Source: CAZYBG01 sp964645155
GTDB lineage: Bacteria > Pseudomonadota > Alphaproteobacteria > Rhodobacterales > Rhodobacteraceae
Length of the DNA: 7,127 bases
Assembly (NCBI GenBank): GCA_964645155.1
Contig: CAZYBG010000133.1
Coordinates: 1 to 7,127 of the forward strand
Direction of reading: 5' to 3'
Shown here: positions 6,217 to 7,127 of the stretch, one piece after another
Numbering within the stretch: position 1 is the first letter of the stretch
Layout: each line of letters starts with the position of its first letter
Made by a program: the position numbers and the translations under genes
The notes under the pieces: generated by a model
The model's database searches: none
What the model was told of the DNA's origin: nothing
Seen by the model: only the letters and a program-made list of their open reading frames with translations

Positions 6217-6501
6217 ATGGCGCATGTCGTCTACATCATGGCCTCCCGACCTGGCGGAGCGATCTATACCGGCCGCACCACGAACCTGGCGGCGCGGGTC
6301 GAGTCGCACCGCGCCGGGCTCTCTGCACACACCGCGAAGTACAGCATCCGCACGCTGGTCTGGTTCGAGACCCACGACGACTTCGCCGCCAGTCTTCAGC
6401 GCGAACGTGCCATCAAGCGCTGGCCACGTGCCTGGAAGAACGCTCTGATCCACGAGCGCAATCCAAACTGGCAGGACATCACCGCCCACATTCCTGTCTA
6501 G
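6217..6501 (+). CDS. Small GIY-YIG nuclease-family protein
   Basis: A 94-residue stand-alone GIY-YIG domain of the YhbQ/UPF0213-like type. Residues 5-7 (VYI) and 16-19 (IYTG) are the two motif strands, followed by Arg27 and His31 (NLAARVESHR) and Glu63 (the metal-binding glutamate position) in QRERAIKRW. The C-terminal KNALIHERNPNWQDI is also typical of the group. These are the residues expected for an active nuclease; the in vivo substrate is unknown. No DNA-binding domain is fused. The ATG at 6217 keeps the whole domain; longer reading from 6142 would translate repeat B and is unlikely. A/T-ending codons are more frequent (18 of 94) than in the dihydropyrimidinase fragment next door (14 of 154). 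The gene lies between two inverted pairs of REP-like repeats and interrupts a pathway operon, suggesting later arrival. Confidence 0.88.
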   Translation: MAHVVYIMASRPGGAIYTGRTTNLAARVESHRAGLSAHTAKYSIRTLVWFETHDDFAASLQRERAIKRWPRAWKNALIHERNPNWQDITAHIPV

Positions 6502-6507
6502 GCAAAC

Positions 6508-6534
6508 CCCGTCCCGGACCCGACCCGGGACCTC
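6508..6534 (-). repeat. REP-like palindromic repeat, copy C
   Basis: Same orientation as A, identical at 22 of 27 positions, starting 6 bp after the GIY-YIG stop. It is the most diverged copy together with E, but keeps the CCCGG...GACCCGGG core. Confidence 0.75.
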
Positions 6535-6565
6535 GGTTGCTGTCAGAGCGCGAAGGCTTGACAGG

Positions 6566-6592
6566 GAGGCCCCGGGTCACGCCCGGGGCGGG
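6566..6592 (+). repeat. REP-like palindromic repeat, copy D
   Basis: Differs from B at a single position (G to C in the loop region). It forms an inverted pair with C, mirroring the A/B pair on the other side of the nuclease gene. Confidence 0.85.
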
Positions 6593-6616
6593 CTCCCGGG
6601 TCACGCCCGCGGCGGG
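6590..6616 (+). repeat. REP-like palindromic repeat, copy E
   Basis: A tandem direct copy abutting D (sharing its last three bases), identical to D at 23 of 27 positions and keeping the CCCGGGTCACGCCCG core. It ends 48 bp before the dihydropyrimidinase start. Confidence 0.75.
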
Positions 6617-6664
6617 GCATCTTCCGGCGCAGGGCCGGAGCGGGTGGAAACAGGGAGCATCGCA

Positions 6665-7127
6665 ATGACCACAGTCATCCGTAACGGCACCGTCGTCACC
6701 GCCGACCTCACCTACAGGGCCGATGTGCGGGTCGAGGGCGGGGTGATCACCGAGATCGGGCAGGGCCTCAAGGGCGGGACGGAGCTTGACGCGACCGGCT
6801 GCTATGTGATGCCCGGCGGGATCGACCCGCATACCCATCTGGAGATGCCCTTCATGGGCACCTATTCCTCCGACGATTTCGAGAGCGGCACCCGCGCGGC
6901 CCTCTCCGGCGGTACCACGATGGTGGTCGACTTCGCGCTGCCCAGCCCCGGCCAGGGCCTGCTCGACGCGCTCAGGATGTGGGACAACAAGTCGACGCGG
7001 GCCAATTGCGACTATTCCTTCCACATGGCGGTGACCTGGTGGGGCGAGCAGGTCTTCGACGAGATGCCGAAGGTAGCGGCGCGCGGCATCAACACCTTCA
7101 AGCATTTCATGGCCTACAAGGGCGCCC
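6665..7127 (+). CDS. hydA: Dihydropyrimidinase (N-terminal part, 3' end outside window)
   Basis: The first 154 residues of an amidohydrolase-superfamily enzyme, about 480 residues in relatives, that opens dihydrouracil or dihydrothymine to the N-carbamoyl beta-amino acid, the second pathway step. Residues 1-50 are the beta-sandwich start (VIRNGTVVTADL, then DATGCYVMPGGIDP). Metal ligands His56 and His58 lie in DPHTHLEMP. GTYSSDDFESGT (65-76) carries Tyr67, in the loop that shapes substrate choice in this family. Lys152 in FMAYKG sits where the carboxylated bridging lysine occurs (Lys150 in characterised D-hydantoinases). The ATG at 6665 has AGGGAG seven bases upstream, a strong ribosome binding site. 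D-hydantoinases used in biotechnology are the same family. The gene follows the GIY-YIG/REP interval by 163 bp, and no convincing promoter of its own was found. Confidence 0.94.
   Translation, partial: MTTVIRNGTVVTADLTYRADVRVEGGVITEIGQGLKGGTELDATGCYVMPGGIDPHTHLEMPFMGTYSSDDFESGTRAALSGGTTMVVDFALPSPGQGLLDALRMWDNKSTRANCDYSFHMAVTWWGEQVFDEMPKVAARGINTFKHFMAYKGA

Larger units (their letters stand above)
6079..6664. mobile_element. Possible REP/GIY-YIG cassette inserted in the operon
   Basis: The genes on either side belong to the same pathway, and the preceding four are spaced by 8 bp or less. Here a 586-bp interval separates them, holding only a small nuclease gene with an inverted repeat pair on each side (A/B and C/D, plus E). 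I see no transposase and no clear target-site duplication, so mobility is inference from layout. Confidence 0.4.

Noticed and set aside
6558..6586. TTGACA at 6558-6563 as a promoter for dihydropyrimidinase
   Set aside because: The -35 is perfect, but the expected -10 region falls in repeat D and is all G/C, so no usable promoter is visible.
6079..6664. CRISPR array made of the repeated units
   Set aside because: Units alternate in orientation, spacing is irregular, one unit pair overlaps, and there is a gene in the middle; this is REP-like, not CRISPR.
4872..6668. 598-codon plus-strand frame across the amidohydrolase and the repeats
   Set aside because: Shifted frame of the amidohydrolase, Arg-rich, with no family features.

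Overview
This is very GC-rich DNA with strong G/C preference at third codon positions. It carries most of a reductive pyrimidine catabolism locus (uracil/thymine to beta-alanine or beta-aminoisobutyrate). The protein types, a RutR regulator, and two small proteins that look like Rhodobacterales conserved hypotheticals suggest an alphaproteobacterium, probably of the Rhodobacteraceae/Paracoccaceae. That placement is inference from protein style, not a database result.

Layout. (1) 1-642, plus strand: the C-terminal half of PreA, the iron-sulfur/FMN subunit of NAD-dependent dihydropyrimidine dehydrogenase. (2) 642-705: two abutting 34-bp palindromes between convergent genes, the likely bidirectional terminator. 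(3) 716-2118, minus strand: three genes reading leftward from rutR (a RutR-type TetR regulator), then a proline/alanine-rich 140-residue hypothetical protein, then an 81-residue protein of a type often labelled 'phosphoribosylanthranilate isomerase'. (4) 2119-2304: a divergent control region with a RutR-like operator (2228-2243) placed where it could cover both rutR and the catabolic promoter. (5) 2305-6078, plus strand: four tightly packed genes. They encode an omega-amino acid/beta-alanine:pyruvate aminotransferase, a small cupin, a glycosyltransferase-like protein and an M20-family N-carbamoyl-beta-alanine amidohydrolase. (6) 6079-6664: an apparent insertion holding a small GIY-YIG nuclease gene bracketed by five copies of a REP-like palindromic repeat. 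(7) 6665-7127, plus strand: the N-terminal part of dihydropyrimidinase, running off the window.

How the genes work together. PreA (with PreT, presumably upstream of the window) reduces uracil or thymine. Dihydropyrimidinase opens the dihydropyrimidine ring, the M20 amidohydrolase removes the carbamoyl group, and the aminotransferase moves the amino group of beta-alanine to pyruvate. RutR would sense pyrimidine and control the divergent promoters.

The features that pathway logic does not explain are the glycosyltransferase-like gene with a DDDD motif, the GIY-YIG/REP cassette splitting the operon, and the double palindrome after preA.
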